The notes under the pieces: model-generated
What the model was told of the DNA's origin: nothing
The model's database searches: none
What the model saw: only the letters and a program-made list of their open reading frames with translations
Source of the DNA: Candidatus Poseidoniaceae archaeon
GTDB lineage: Archaea; Thermoplasmatota; Poseidoniia; Poseidoniales; Poseidoniaceae
Direction of reading: 5' to 3'
DNA length: 8,872 nt
Assembly: GCA_013330285.1 (NCBI GenBank)
Contig: DUIP01000176.1
Coordinates: 1-8,872, forward strand
Position numbers and translations under genes: made by a program
Shown: positions 1 to 6,876 of the stretch, piece after piece
Layout of the letters: the number at the start of each line of letters is the position of its first letter
Position numbering within the stretch: position 1 is the first letter of the stretch

Positions 1-156
1 CCCTTCGAGCAGGCCAGGAAGTGCATTCTCTATAGAGCGGCGTCTTTTGCGCTCCATCATAGGAGGAATGCCGCCTGCTGCACAGGCAATACCGATCACA
101 GAGAGGTAAAGGAGGAGCGGACTTCCATTAAAGGTCTCAAGCAATCCAAAAATCAT
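1..156 (-). CDS. Type II secretion F (T2SF/TadC-like) membrane protein, N-terminal fragment
   Basis: This is the first 52 codons of a gene that runs off the window at base 1. It reads from an ATG at 156, four bases after the TGA of the upstream T2SF gene, so the two are almost certainly co-translated; a GTGAT sequence just before the start could pair with the 16S tail. Residues about 12-32 (from SPLLLYL to GGIPP) form a transmembrane helix. It is followed by a strongly basic patch (ERKRRR) and then SIENALPGLLEG, which matches the usual opening of a T2SF domain (basic cluster, then an ALP-D/G-LLE motif on the cytoplasmic side). Family members form the inner-membrane platform that couples a pilus or secretion ATPase to pilin assembly. 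It probably works as the partner of the preceding single-domain T2SF protein. The catalogue name (TadB, TadC or ArlJ/FlaJ-like) cannot be settled from 52 residues. Confidence 0.75.
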   Translation of the reverse strand, partial: MIFGLLETFNGSPLLLYLSVIGIACAAGGIPPMMERKRRRSIENALPGLLEG

Positions 157-160
157 CGAA

Positions 161-742
161 TCACAACCCTGGGTCCTTTGTATGTGCTTTCAGACCAATT
201 AACATCATGCCAATCAACGTGAAGACGAGACCGCCATTGACAACGGAATTGATCATGCCTTGATCGATCGAACCGACAATGGCTTCAGCACCATCACCAA
301 GCAATTGTGGGACCAATCCAACAATGGCGAGAATAATTGGTCCAATCATACCAATTGAGAGCAGGGTTTCAGGAACCGCACCGAGTTCCTCGATGTATTT
401 CTTTACCGATTCAGTTCGCTCATTTTCCATCCTGACGCCTTGCTTTCTCAAGGTTTCAACGATGTCTGTGTTCTGTGTAACGTTGGAATACATAGTGTTG
501 AGAAGACGTCGGTAGCCTTCGGATTCTGCTTTTTTCAGCAACACTTTGAGTTCTTTATCCAAACCACCAGAGGTTCCTTTGCGTAATCGCTTCATCATCG
601 ACGAAAAATCCTCAGAAATAACGCCGTAGCCTCCGCTCCCAATCGTGTGAATAGCAGCTTCAAGACCAACACCTGATGACATTAAGACGTCGAGTGTGCG
701 AATGACGTAGAGAATTTCTCTCTGCTCGTCTAACTTCCGCAT
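161..742 (-). CDS. Type II secretion F (T2SF/TadC-like) membrane platform protein, single domain
   Basis: A 193-residue protein. Residues about 10-120 look like the cytoplasmic helical T2SF domain: LDVLMSSGVGLEAAI, a GYGVIS turn, a KGTSGGLDKEL segment, and a second helical half ending in ERTESVKKYIEELGAVPE. Two hydrophobic helices follow, about 126-148 (LLSIGMIGPIILAIVGLV) and 165-185 (NSVVNGGLVFTLIGMMLIGL). The family builds the membrane platform of type IV pili, Tad pili and archaella. An upstream in-frame TTG at 769 would add nine residues and overlap the previous gene. I prefer the ATG at 742 because a near-perfect GAGGTGA ribosome site (748-754) sits five bases before it. At under 200 residues with one T2SF module it is about half of an ArlJ/FlaJ-type protein, and the next gene appears to supply the other half. 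No assembly ATPase or pilin is in view, so the appendage it serves is unknown. Confidence 0.8.
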   Translation of the reverse strand: MRKLDEQREILYVIRTLDVLMSSGVGLEAAIHTIGSGGYGVISEDFSSMMKRLRKGTSGGLDKELKVLLKKAESEGYRRLLNTMYSNVTQNTDIVETLRKQGVRMENERTESVKKYIEELGAVPETLLSIGMIGPIILAIVGLVPQLLGDGAEAIVGSIDQGMINSVVNGGLVFTLIGMMLIGLKAHTKDPGL

Positions 743-747
743 CAAGT

Positions 748-754
748 TCACCTC
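748..754 (-). promoter_or_regulatory. Shine-Dalgarno site that decides the T2SF start
   Basis: On the minus strand this reads GAGGTGA, complementary to the 3' end of 16S rRNA, and lies five bases before the ATG at 742. It overlaps the TGA stop (753-755) of the upstream 117-residue gene, so termination and re-initiation are probably coupled. It favours 742 over the in-frame TTG at 769. Confidence 0.7.
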
Positions 755-1106
755 AAACAATATCTTCAATCAATTCAAACATGAAGGCCTCGCTTGTGCC
801 TTCGTATTCCATTGCAGCAAACAGAACTTTGACGTCCCGTTCTTCAAATGGATCGTGAATGTATGGTTGTCCACTTCTGAACATGCTTAGAATTCGCTTG
901 TAATTCTCAAGATCGACTTCACCTCTCACGGTGTAGACCGTTGATTCAGAGCCCTCGTCATGGAGGTTGTCGCCCTCTTCGCCACGAATGATGGTTCGTG
1001 TCAGTCTTCGGGTCAATCGTACGTGAATATCACAATTTGGAATTCGTACCCAATCGGAACTTGTTGTCCCAGTTGCGGGACGAATAAAGAAATCTAATCC
1101 AGCCAT
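753..1106 (-). CDS. Small beta-rich protein of unknown function, weakly phage tail/baseplate-like
   Basis: A 117-residue soluble protein with no signal peptide, transmembrane segment or cysteine pair. I do not recognise a named family with confidence. The N-terminus (MAGLDFFIRPATG) is followed by alternating hydrophobic/charged stretches that suggest beta strands: WVRIPNCDIHVRL, then STVYTVRGEV. Next comes a helix (LENYKRILSMFRSG), the motif QPYIHDPFEERDVKVLF, and a closing strand EAFMFELIEDIV. This order (strand, residue-editing helix, a Pro-Phe turn with an aromatic/Asp-Pro element, strands, and a final F-x-L-x-E strand) recalls small tail-tip, distal-tail or DNA-circularisation proteins of phages; that likeness is by eye only. 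I chose the ATG at 1106, with a GGGGT sequence upstream; a GTG at 1130 would add eight residues. Ten bases separate it from the T2SF gene, so it is likely co-transcribed with that pair and may contribute to the same membrane-associated machine. Confidence 0.6.
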   Translation of the reverse strand: MAGLDFFIRPATGTTSSDWVRIPNCDIHVRLTRRLTRTIIRGEEGDNLHDEGSESTVYTVRGEVDLENYKRILSMFRSGQPYIHDPFEERDVKVLFAAMEYEGTSEAFMFELIEDIV

Positions 1107-1169
1107 GCAGTTGACCCCTGTGCTTTGCACATCACTGAGAAGGTCTTCAATGTTGGGGGGAGAAACAAA
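1107..1169 (-). other. Intergenic gap with small hairpin and T-rich stretch
   Basis: This 63-bp gap separates the RPA-associated gene from the 117-residue gene. Right after the upstream stop the minus strand reads TTTGTTTCTCCCCCC, a pyrimidine run that could act as a weak archaeal terminator. At 1119-1131 there is a perfect 5-bp inverted repeat with a three-base loop (TGTGC/GCACA). It overlaps the alternative GTG start at 1130 and lies 12 bases before the chosen ATG. No convincing TATA element was found, so I cannot say whether transcription restarts here. Confidence 0.3.
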
Positions 1170-2099
1170 TCAGGATACGATTCTAAACCAGCCAAATCGA
1201 GGCTCGTGAAGAGTGCCTTCATTGGACAATTCATCCAATTTCGATTCTGCCAACTGACGATCGATTCCACGAGCATCTGCATTGGTCAAGACGGTCTCAA
1301 AATCAACTCCATCACCCTGGTCAAGTTGAGCGATAATAGCGACGAGCGTCTCTTTGACATCATCTTCATCAGATGCATCGCTCGAATCAGAACTTTCCAG
1401 AGTCGTTTGTGGCGCAGGTGCCGGTTGGCTCGCAGCATCCATTCGTCCTTCAGCGATATCAAGCGCTTGCATCACATTGAGCGTATAGGTCTCAGTGTCA
1501 AATTCGCCATAGTGGTTCCTTGAAAGGAGGAGCCCGTCAATCATGTGTTCTGGGACACCAGCTGCTTTCAGGCCCTCTTGGGTCGGTTCTGCAGAAAGTG
1601 AATCATTATGGATTTTCATTCGCTGAAGTGTACCTTCAGATGCTCGTGTCAGCCAGAGTGCGTATGTTTTCGCATCAATTTCACAGGCTTCTTCGGGACG
1701 AAGAGAAGTGTACACTGCACCTTCATCTGTTTGATACCAGCGTGATTTTGCGGTCATCAACAAAAGCACAGGTTCACCGACTTCCGTTTTCTCGACGAGC
1801 GAAAGCGTAAGTTCCCTCATCGATTCCGAGGCGTAATCACCTACGGAGAAGTAATGCAAGCCCGATGGATCTCGCATTTGCCCTTGATAGAGCGTTGAGC
1901 CGTTGGATGTTTCTCGAACTTCAAGACGTTCCAAAAGGCCTGCTACGATGACACGATTGACCTTTGCACCAAGTTTTGTGATCACAAAGGATGGGTCATA
2001 TTCGCCAGATCCCTTCTCATTGAGGGTCGCTTCACTGAATTCAGAAGCGAGCATGTGCCATGCTGGTTGTCGTCGTACTCGACCGCCTGATTGCATCAT
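1170..2099 (-). CDS. RPA-associated protein (OB fold plus C-terminal winged helix)
   Basis: A 309-residue protein matching the archaeal RPA-associated family that is typically encoded next to RPA and acts with it on single-stranded DNA during replication and repair. Residues about 8-24 (RVRRQPAWHMLASEF) form a conserved lead-in. Residues about 35-135 look like an OB fold, with VNRVIVAGLLERLEV, then YQGQMRDPSGLHYFSVGDY. An acidic, Ser-rich linker (about 222-247, with SSDSSDASDEDD) follows. Residues about 248-309 resemble a winged helix of the RPA32-C/MCM-C type, ending in a GTLHEPRFGWFRIV wing. By analogy with RPA32 this wing could dock repair factors; that is inference. The start overlaps the RPA stop codon (ATGA), and a second ATG follows at once at 2096; the G-rich GGGGGGTGG just upstream (2101-2109) can serve either. 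Co-translation in a fixed ratio with RPA is likely. Confidence 0.85.
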   Translation of the reverse strand: MMQSGGRVRRQPAWHMLASEFSEATLNEKGSGEYDPSFVITKLGAKVNRVIVAGLLERLEVRETSNGSTLYQGQMRDPSGLHYFSVGDYASESMRELTLSLVEKTEVGEPVLLLMTAKSRWYQTDEGAVYTSLRPEEACEIDAKTYALWLTRASEGTLQRMKIHNDSLSAEPTQEGLKAAGVPEHMIDGLLLSRNHYGEFDTETYTLNVMQALDIAEGRMDAASQPAPAPQTTLESSDSSDASDEDDVKETLVAIIAQLDQGDGVDFETVLTNADARGIDRQLAESKLDELSNEGTLHEPRFGWFRIVS

Positions 2100-3790
2100 G
2101 CCACCCCCCAGTGAGCACGGAGTTCAGTTGCCCGCATTCCTGCGTCTTCCTCCATGATACTCGCACCGTCGGCAAGCATCATTGCACCTTGTTCATCGAC
2201 AATAGTGCGACCTGTTGCTTTGACCATACGTCCAAGCAGTTTGCTTCGTAGAGATTGGACAAAGGCCATCTGACCATCTTCTTCAACGGCGGCTTTCATC
2301 TGATCCTCGTCCATGCCTAAGAGTTCAAGCGTAGCGGCTTTGTTTGTCAGCAACGAAACACTGGAACGGCCATCGTCCATGACCAGCCTCAAACGGATAT
2401 CGCTGTTCCCGTTGTTTGGCCCATGTTCTGCACATGCGCCTTCACGGAGCACTCTTCGGCATTCAGTACAACGTAGAATGAAACCTGAATCCTCGCGAAC
2501 ACTCACAATAATTGCGCAAGTGGAAACGCCGACACGGCTGCTTCCGTTGGCCAGGTCATGGAGTTCAACCTCGGCTGTATGATTGGTCAAATCAAGGGCA
2601 TCATCCCAAGGTGTTGATTCAAGGATTTCCACCTGGTCCGTGTTGTCAACGGTGATGTCTGGAATACCTTGCCAAGCCCGAACACGTACGCCCTTAAGCC
2701 GGACGGTCACGGGAAGTTGATCTTCTGAAATCGGCAATTCGCTCCATGCACTCATTCGACAGCGCCCGGTTGGGTCTGCAATTTGCCCCGACCACAAGAA
2801 GCGTTCTTCACCGTCTCGGGTGAAGGACCTCTTTGCCCATTCAGTAATTTGAACGACGGCGTCAACGTCCCGGGCACCATCTCGTAAGTCGGAGATTGTA
2901 AGGACGGTTTGCTGAGACAACGATTCGGCGTCTGCAAAATTCTTGTCATGGAAAATCTCAACCTTCGTTGTTCGACCGAAATTGAGCTCGGGCGTGTCCC
3001 TAAAGGTTCGTACCTGAGCACCATCAATTTTCAGTAAGCTGCCAACTTGGTGTTCAAATGGTTCCCAAGAAAGGAAGCCAATTGTACCAGTTTCGTCAGC
3101 GATTCTACCTCTCACGATGTCAATTGAACCTGATCCATCTTTTTTGTGGATTTGGTCAGGTCGAGAGGCAAGGATGCGTCCGACAACACAGACGTATCCA
3201 TCGCTTGGCAACGTATTGATGTCTTGTGGCTCACCGGGTGCTACAACGGGGCGTGTGCCCTCACGTACCACGGCGATGCGTGTTGATTGGTTGATGTTCA
3301 GCGACATTCGTCCTTGGTATTCATTCACTGAGGCGCCCTCAATTCGAACGATTGAACCTGGAGCAAGGTTTGCACTTGGGCCCCAGTCTTTGTATTCCCA
3401 ACGTGTCTTTTCTCCTTTCTCTTCCCAAGGATTGTCTTCGAGAAGCCCAAATGCAATTTGCTTTTGTTCACCACGAATGGTTTGCTCACGCATGTTGTGG
3501 GAGATGATTTCGACTTCGATTTCGACGTCCTTATCATTGCCATTCAATTCACTCAATTTGCTGACTTTCTTCGTGTTCCTCGGTGAAGATGTTCCACCTT
3601 GTGAGGGGCTGCGATTTGTTGGAACTGATTTTTCTCCTTTGAAACGACGAAGGATTGAACGCATGGCATCTTGAGGTGGAATGTAAAATTCTGTCTCGTA
3701 TTTTGCAAAGGCTTCAGCGATCTCCTTTGGATCTGCATCTGGACATTCTGACAAAATTGCCTTGACGTGAGTTTCATACTTTTCAGACAT
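2096..3790 (-). CDS. rpa: Replication protein A (single-stranded DNA-binding, multi-OB-fold, zinc site)
   Basis: A 564-residue RPA that binds and protects single-stranded DNA in replication, recombination and repair. An N-terminal helical segment (about 1-50, ending in AMRSILRRF) precedes a flexible Ser/Thr/Pro linker. Four OB-like units follow: about 73-178 (KVSKLSEL to STRIAVV), 190-282 (DGYVCVVGRILA to KVEIF), 295-392 (LTISDLRDG to DQVEIL), and 408-545. Each of the first three starts a new element with a short connector and contains the D-x-T/S-G-x-x-x turn typical of these folds (IADETGTIGFLSW; IADPTGRCRMSAW). The last unit carries a zinc site with C441, C444, C453 and H456, a CX2CX8CX2H pattern known from euryarchaeal RPA. 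This is longer than minimal archaeal RPAs and resembles the single-subunit type with several OB folds. The ATG at 3790 is preceded by GGGGGAT about seven bases away. It heads a two-gene unit with its associated protein. Confidence 0.92.
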   Translation of the reverse strand: MSEKYETHVKAILSECPDADPKEIAEAFAKYETEFYIPPQDAMRSILRRFKGEKSVPTNRSPSQGGTSSPRNTKKVSKLSELNGNDKDVEIEVEIISHNMREQTIRGEQKQIAFGLLEDNPWEEKGEKTRWEYKDWGPSANLAPGSIVRIEGASVNEYQGRMSLNINQSTRIAVVREGTRPVVAPGEPQDINTLPSDGYVCVVGRILASRPDQIHKKDGSGSIDIVRGRIADETGTIGFLSWEPFEHQVGSLLKIDGAQVRTFRDTPELNFGRTTKVEIFHDKNFADAESLSQQTVLTISDLRDGARDVDAVVQITEWAKRSFTRDGEERFLWSGQIADPTGRCRMSAWSELPISEDQLPVTVRLKGVRVRAWQGIPDITVDNTDQVEILESTPWDDALDLTNHTAEVELHDLANGSSRVGVSTCAIIVSVREDSGFILRCTECRRVLREGACAEHGPNNGNSDIRLRLVMDDGRSSVSLLTNKAATLELLGMDEDQMKAAVEEDGQMAFVQSLRSKLLGRMVKATGRTIVDEQGAMMLADGASIMEEDAGMRATELRAHWGVA

Positions 3791-3980
3791 GAGCTAATCC
3801 CCCGTCAGGCGTTTTCGATTGATGCCTGTACGGAGAACAGGCTGCGGGCTTTCGTGCGGATTGGTTGAGTCTATACACTCCCTTGACCTCCATGGAGATG
3901 AACAAAGATGCCGACAGGACTTAAACAATACCGTGAGGAATTTTGAACAATCCACTTCACTCGAGAAAATGGTACTTTCT
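3791..3980 (-). promoter_or_regulatory. Probable promoter and leader of the RPA operon
   Basis: This 190-bp gap is the longest non-coding stretch in the window and separates TldE from RPA. Two A/T-rich candidates for a TATA box on the minus strand are TTGTTTAAG (about 3920-3928) and GTGTATAGAC (about 3869-3878). The second would place a start about 25 bases downstream, giving a leader near 55 nt. The TldE stop is followed by a weak stem (AGAAAG/TTTTCT, 3964-3980) with no following T-run. No tRNA or other RNA gene was seen. Neither TATA candidate is strong, so the promoter assignment rests mainly on gap length and on the change of function across it. Confidence 0.4.
3806..3842 (-). repeat. Overlapping inverted repeats in the RPA leader
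   Basis: Three short arms occur in order on the plus strand: CAGGC (3806-3810), GCCTG (3824-3828) and CAGGC (3838-3842). The middle arm can pair with either flank, so two mutually exclusive stems are possible. The better one is a 6-bp stem GCCTGT/ACAGGC with a 7-base loop (3824-3842). The other would lie just before the ribosome site of RPA. The stems are short and could be chance. Confidence 0.35.
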
Positions 3981-5384
3981 TCATGCTGGGTTGATTCGTA
4001 AGCCCTGCATCATCAACACATCTGGAAGGTGCATACTTCCAGAGGAATAGGAGCCCTGGACTTGAACATCGTCGCCCAGTCGAACATCACTAGAGAGGGC
4101 CTTTGCGAGATTTCCAGACAAGCCTGCTTGCTTCACCGGACCTAGGATCTCACCTTCGGATACTCGGAGGATGGTGCTGGTCGTGACCGAAAAATCGCCA
4201 CTCGTTGGATTTGCAGTGTGGGCGCCCATGACGCTATGCACGATGTAGCCGTCTTGCATTTGTTCCAACAGTGCATCTTGTGAATGACCACCATTTTTCG
4301 AAACCATTGTGAAATCACTGCATCCAGTTCCTGGTGGAGATTGATGGCCGCCACGGACCGCACAACCTGTGGTCTCAGCATGATCAATCCGTCCCTCTGC
4401 GACCTGTTGAGCAGCGTCTCGAGTGGACCACATCGATCCAATCAGGCGCCCATCTTCAACCAAGGTTTGACGGCGGCTTGCTACGCCCTCGCCGTCACGA
4501 GAACTGGCTGATTTACCGCCTTCCATGCGCCCATCATCAATCAGTGAAAGATCGGTAGCAAGGACGACTTCACCTTGTTTTCCTGACCAAAAAGATTCGT
4601 TGCGTACCAAACGGTCGCCGCGTAAGGCGGTTGGCACCACCATTGAGAATAATGGTGAGAACCCTTTGCTGGTCATCAACACCGGCGTATCTTGTGGCTC
4701 ACTGTTGACCTCAATTGGTCCTCGAGTCACTTGGGCCCAATGAACTGCACTAGCGATGCAAGGTGGTACTTGAGCAAGCAATTGCCTTCCAGAATCCCCC
4801 TCGTAAGAACTGGTGAGTTCGTCATCAGCATCGATTGAAACTTGGACGCCAAGGCCATGCGATGTTGTAATCCCGGACGATTCGATGCCCTCGCTGGAGA
4901 GAATTGCTGAGGCCGTTGCACCAACACCAAGGCCACCACCGGTCACGACGGCTCGCTGATCAAGGGAAGCGACTTCACTGAGGACTGCATCAGCTTGCTC
5001 AAGCAAATCCTCAGGGCCAAGATCGAGGATACGACGATCGCAGAGGCCGTTCACTGGATCTGCTTCATCGGCGCTTGGAAGAACAAAACCTTTGATGGCT
5101 GGAGAGGCACGGGCAACATCGAGCGCTTGCTGAATTGCAGGGGTTGCAGAGGTTGCATCCACGAGGTAAGCATAGCCGAATCGCCCATCTTCGACAACCC
5201 GGATGCCATAGCCCCCTTCACCGCCACCAGCGGCAAGAGATACCTTTCCCGCTTCGATGTCAAGTTGATGACCATAGGATTGGAAAGCGACAACCTCCCA
5301 TTGAGCAATGCCTTCTTTCTTGCATAGATCACCGATGAGTTTGCACCCTTCACTGATGCGATCAACTGCGTCATCTGGTAGCAT
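3981..5384 (-). CDS. tldE: TldE/PmbA, non-catalytic partner of the TldD metallopeptidase
   Basis: A 467-residue member of the TldD/PmbA family. In known cases TldE forms a heterodimer with TldD and shapes the closed chamber in which small, unfolded peptides are cut; in bacteria the pair matures microcin B17 and degrades the antitoxin CcdA. Family traits here are an N-terminal domain with GKVSLAAGGGEGGYGIRVVEDGRFGYAYL (about 46-74), a central KGFSPLFSMVVPTALRGDRL segment (about 240-259), a D-G-EGV turn with SRRQTLVEDGRLIG (about 297-316), and a C-terminal GAHTANPTSGDFSVTT region (about 387-402). No HExxxH motif is present, as expected for the E subunit. The longest open frame begins 26 codons upstream inside TldD, but I take the ATG at 5384. 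It lies two bases after the TldD stop and has GGTGG about seven bases before it, and family similarity begins only there. Confidence 0.9.
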   Translation of the reverse strand: MLPDDAVDRISEGCKLIGDLCKKEGIAQWEVVAFQSYGHQLDIEAGKVSLAAGGGEGGYGIRVVEDGRFGYAYLVDATSATPAIQQALDVARASPAIKGFVLPSADEADPVNGLCDRRILDLGPEDLLEQADAVLSEVASLDQRAVVTGGGLGVGATASAILSSEGIESSGITTSHGLGVQVSIDADDELTSSYEGDSGRQLLAQVPPCIASAVHWAQVTRGPIEVNSEPQDTPVLMTSKGFSPLFSMVVPTALRGDRLVRNESFWSGKQGEVVLATDLSLIDDGRMEGGKSASSRDGEGVASRRQTLVEDGRLIGSMWSTRDAAQQVAEGRIDHAETTGCAVRGGHQSPPGTGCSDFTMVSKNGGHSQDALLEQMQDGYIVHSVMGAHTANPTSGDFSVTTSTILRVSEGEILGPVKQAGLSGNLAKALSSDVRLGDDVQVQGSYSSGSMHLPDVLMMQGLRINPA

Positions 5385-5386
5385 CT

Positions 5387-5396
5387 TCACCCCACC
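5387..5396 (-). promoter_or_regulatory. Shine-Dalgarno-like site for TldE inside the TldD end
   Basis: The minus strand reads GGTGGGGTGA, of which GGTGG lies seven bases before the TldE ATG at 5384 and the last three bases are the TldD stop codon. It supports the short TldE start and translational coupling of the two subunits, which act as a heterodimer. Confidence 0.55.
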
Positions 5397-6829
5397 AAAG
5401 CTTCTGAGATTCGCATAATTGGACCACCATCGCCAACTGGAACAGTCTGGCCTTTTCCGCAAAATCCAGGGGCAGCAAGCCTTGCATCTTGCGTGAGACC
5501 ATCAACATCCTTCAGAATTTGTAAGGTGAGACCGCTAACACTCACATCCTTGAGTGGTTTTGTGAGTTCACCATTTTCGATCAACCATGCTTCTTGTGCT
5601 GCGAATTGGAACGAACCGCGTCCGGTGTCGACTTGGCCTCCACGAGACCCGCATGCGTACACACCGTAACTTATGTCCTCAATCAATTCATCCAAATCAT
5701 TGTGCGTTCCACCTTGAATCAAAGTGTTTGACATTCGCACCAAGGGGTGATGCAATCCATCTTGGGCACGCGCTCCTGCGTTTGGAGTGATGCCGAAATG
5801 GTGAGCGGTCTCTCTATGATTGAGGTATTCAGTGAGGACACCGTTCTTGATCAGACATTTTTCACGTGTATCAAGTCCTTCGTCATCGATTGGATGGGCG
5901 CCATAGCCCCCGCGCATTGTAGGATCATCGACCACAGTAACAATGCTGTTGCCGATCGCCTGACCGAGTTTACCGTCGAGGCATGAGTCTCCAGCAGCAA
6001 CTAAGTCTGCTTCACAAGGATGCCCCAGTGCTTCGTGGATGTAGACACCGGTGAGGTCACGGTCAGCCACAAGAGGAAGTTTACCTGAGGGTGCTCGTTC
6101 GGCTTTCAAAAGACGAAGGGTTGCGATTTGTGCACTTCGTCCAAGTTCGCCAAGGTCACAAGATTCAATCACTTCGAGTCCGCCCTCTCCTCCATGTCTT
6201 GTTCTATAGGAAACAACATCGCCACCATCTCGGCCTGTGACTGTGGCATTGATCAGCGAGCGTTGGAATGACCATGTACGATTCATACCTTCTGAAGTCA
6301 TCAATTCGGTGTGAAGGTGCTCATCATGCCACCCACACGTGACCGAAACAATTCGATCGTCTTCGGCTGCACTGTCATGCAAGGTCATCAGGTGGTGAAG
6401 TTTCGTGTCAAGATCTGTATTTCGCACATCTTTCTTTGGCCTCCAGTGCACTTCATCATCAAAAATTGGAACCTCTGCAAGTGCCACTGGTCGGTCTTTG
6501 GACGCCCTACGAGCAGCAACTGCCTTGGCGAGTTTCACCGTTGATTCTACTTGACCGGGAAGCGAGAGGATGTCTGTAGTTGAATGCACACCCCAGGCCC
6601 CATCTGCGAGAATGCGCATTGTGACACCGATGTCTTGGCCTGGAATCGCTCGTTCAAGTTTACCATCACGAACGGCTACTGTTGAATCAGTGATGGCCAT
6701 TAAACGGACTTCTGCATACGATGCTCCGAGGTCTTGTGCATGGTCAAGAGCAGCTTGGATTTTCGTTTGTTGGAGGTAGCGACCTGTGCCAAAGGAACGG
6801 TCGTCATTGGGGCTTGCGCTCATCACCAT
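5387..6829 (-). CDS. tldD: TldD, zinc metallopeptidase subunit
   Basis: A 480-residue catalytic subunit of the TldD/TldE peptidase. The metal site is clear: YIHEALGHPCEADLV carries HExxxH (H265, E266, H270 in this numbering), and PGFCGKGQTVPVG near the C-terminus supplies the conserved cysteine (about C457). In E. coli TldD the two histidines and a C-terminal cysteine bind the metal. Other family signatures are the N-terminal ASYAEVRL, MRILADGAWGV, the GLDTREKCLIKNGVLTEYL stretch, and GSRGGQVDTGRGSFQF. Length fits the family (about 480). The frame stays open to a TTG at 6880 that overlaps the Cgi121 stop (TTGA). I use the ATG at 6829 (another follows at 6823) because the family begins soon after, but no clear ribosome site precedes any of the three, so the start is uncertain. 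Its natural substrate here is unknown; no precursor peptide gene is visible nearby. Confidence 0.92.
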   Translation of the reverse strand: MVMSASPNDDRSFGTGRYLQQTKIQAALDHAQDLGASYAEVRLMAITDSTVAVRDGKLERAIPGQDIGVTMRILADGAWGVHSTTDILSLPGQVESTVKLAKAVAARRASKDRPVALAEVPIFDDEVHWRPKKDVRNTDLDTKLHHLMTLHDSAAEDDRIVSVTCGWHDEHLHTELMTSEGMNRTWSFQRSLINATVTGRDGGDVVSYRTRHGGEGGLEVIESCDLGELGRSAQIATLRLLKAERAPSGKLPLVADRDLTGVYIHEALGHPCEADLVAAGDSCLDGKLGQAIGNSIVTVVDDPTMRGGYGAHPIDDEGLDTREKCLIKNGVLTEYLNHRETAHHFGITPNAGARAQDGLHHPLVRMSNTLIQGGTHNDLDELIEDISYGVYACGSRGGQVDTGRGSFQFAAQEAWLIENGELTKPLKDVSVSGLTLQILKDVDGLTQDARLAAPGFCGKGQTVPVGDGGPIMRISEALVG

Positions 6830-6839
6830 GGAGGTCGGT

Positions 6840-6876
6840 GCACGCAATAGTGCTTGAACCCTACTCTGATGCGTGC
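6840..6876. repeat. Perfect 7-bp inverted repeat between Cgi121 and TldD
   Basis: GCACGCA (6840-6846) and TGCGTGC (6870-6876) are exact reverse complements separated by 23 bases. Read in the transcript, the first arm begins immediately after the Cgi121 stop codon and the second ends ten bases before the ATG chosen for TldD, so the pair spans nearly the whole 47-bp gap. It could be an RNA stem, a protein-binding site, or a chance match. No T-run follows, so it is not an obvious terminator. Confidence 0.4.

Noticed and set aside
1155..1160. Run of six G on the plus strand, possible frameshift site
   Set aside because: It falls in the non-coding gap after the RPA-associated stop, and both neighbouring genes are complete without any shift.
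1125..1523. Plus-strand open frame of 132 codons opposite the RPA-associated gene
   Set aside because: It is an antisense shadow of a well supported gene; the composition is Cys/Arg/Ser/Ile-rich with no family match.
3117..3674. Long plus-strand open frame of 185 codons opposite RPA
   Set aside because: It lies wholly within the clear RPA gene on the other strand, has no recognisable domain, and is rich in Ser/Arg/Pro as expected for an antisense shadow.
3964..3980. Possible terminator stem after TldE (AGAAAG/TTTTCT)
   Set aside because: The stem is A/T-rich and short, includes a G-T pair, and no T-run follows; not enough to call a terminator.
5385..5462. 26-codon N-terminal extension of TldE
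   Set aside because: It lies inside the conserved end of TldD, and the ATG at 5384 has a suitable ribosome site and matches where family similarity begins.
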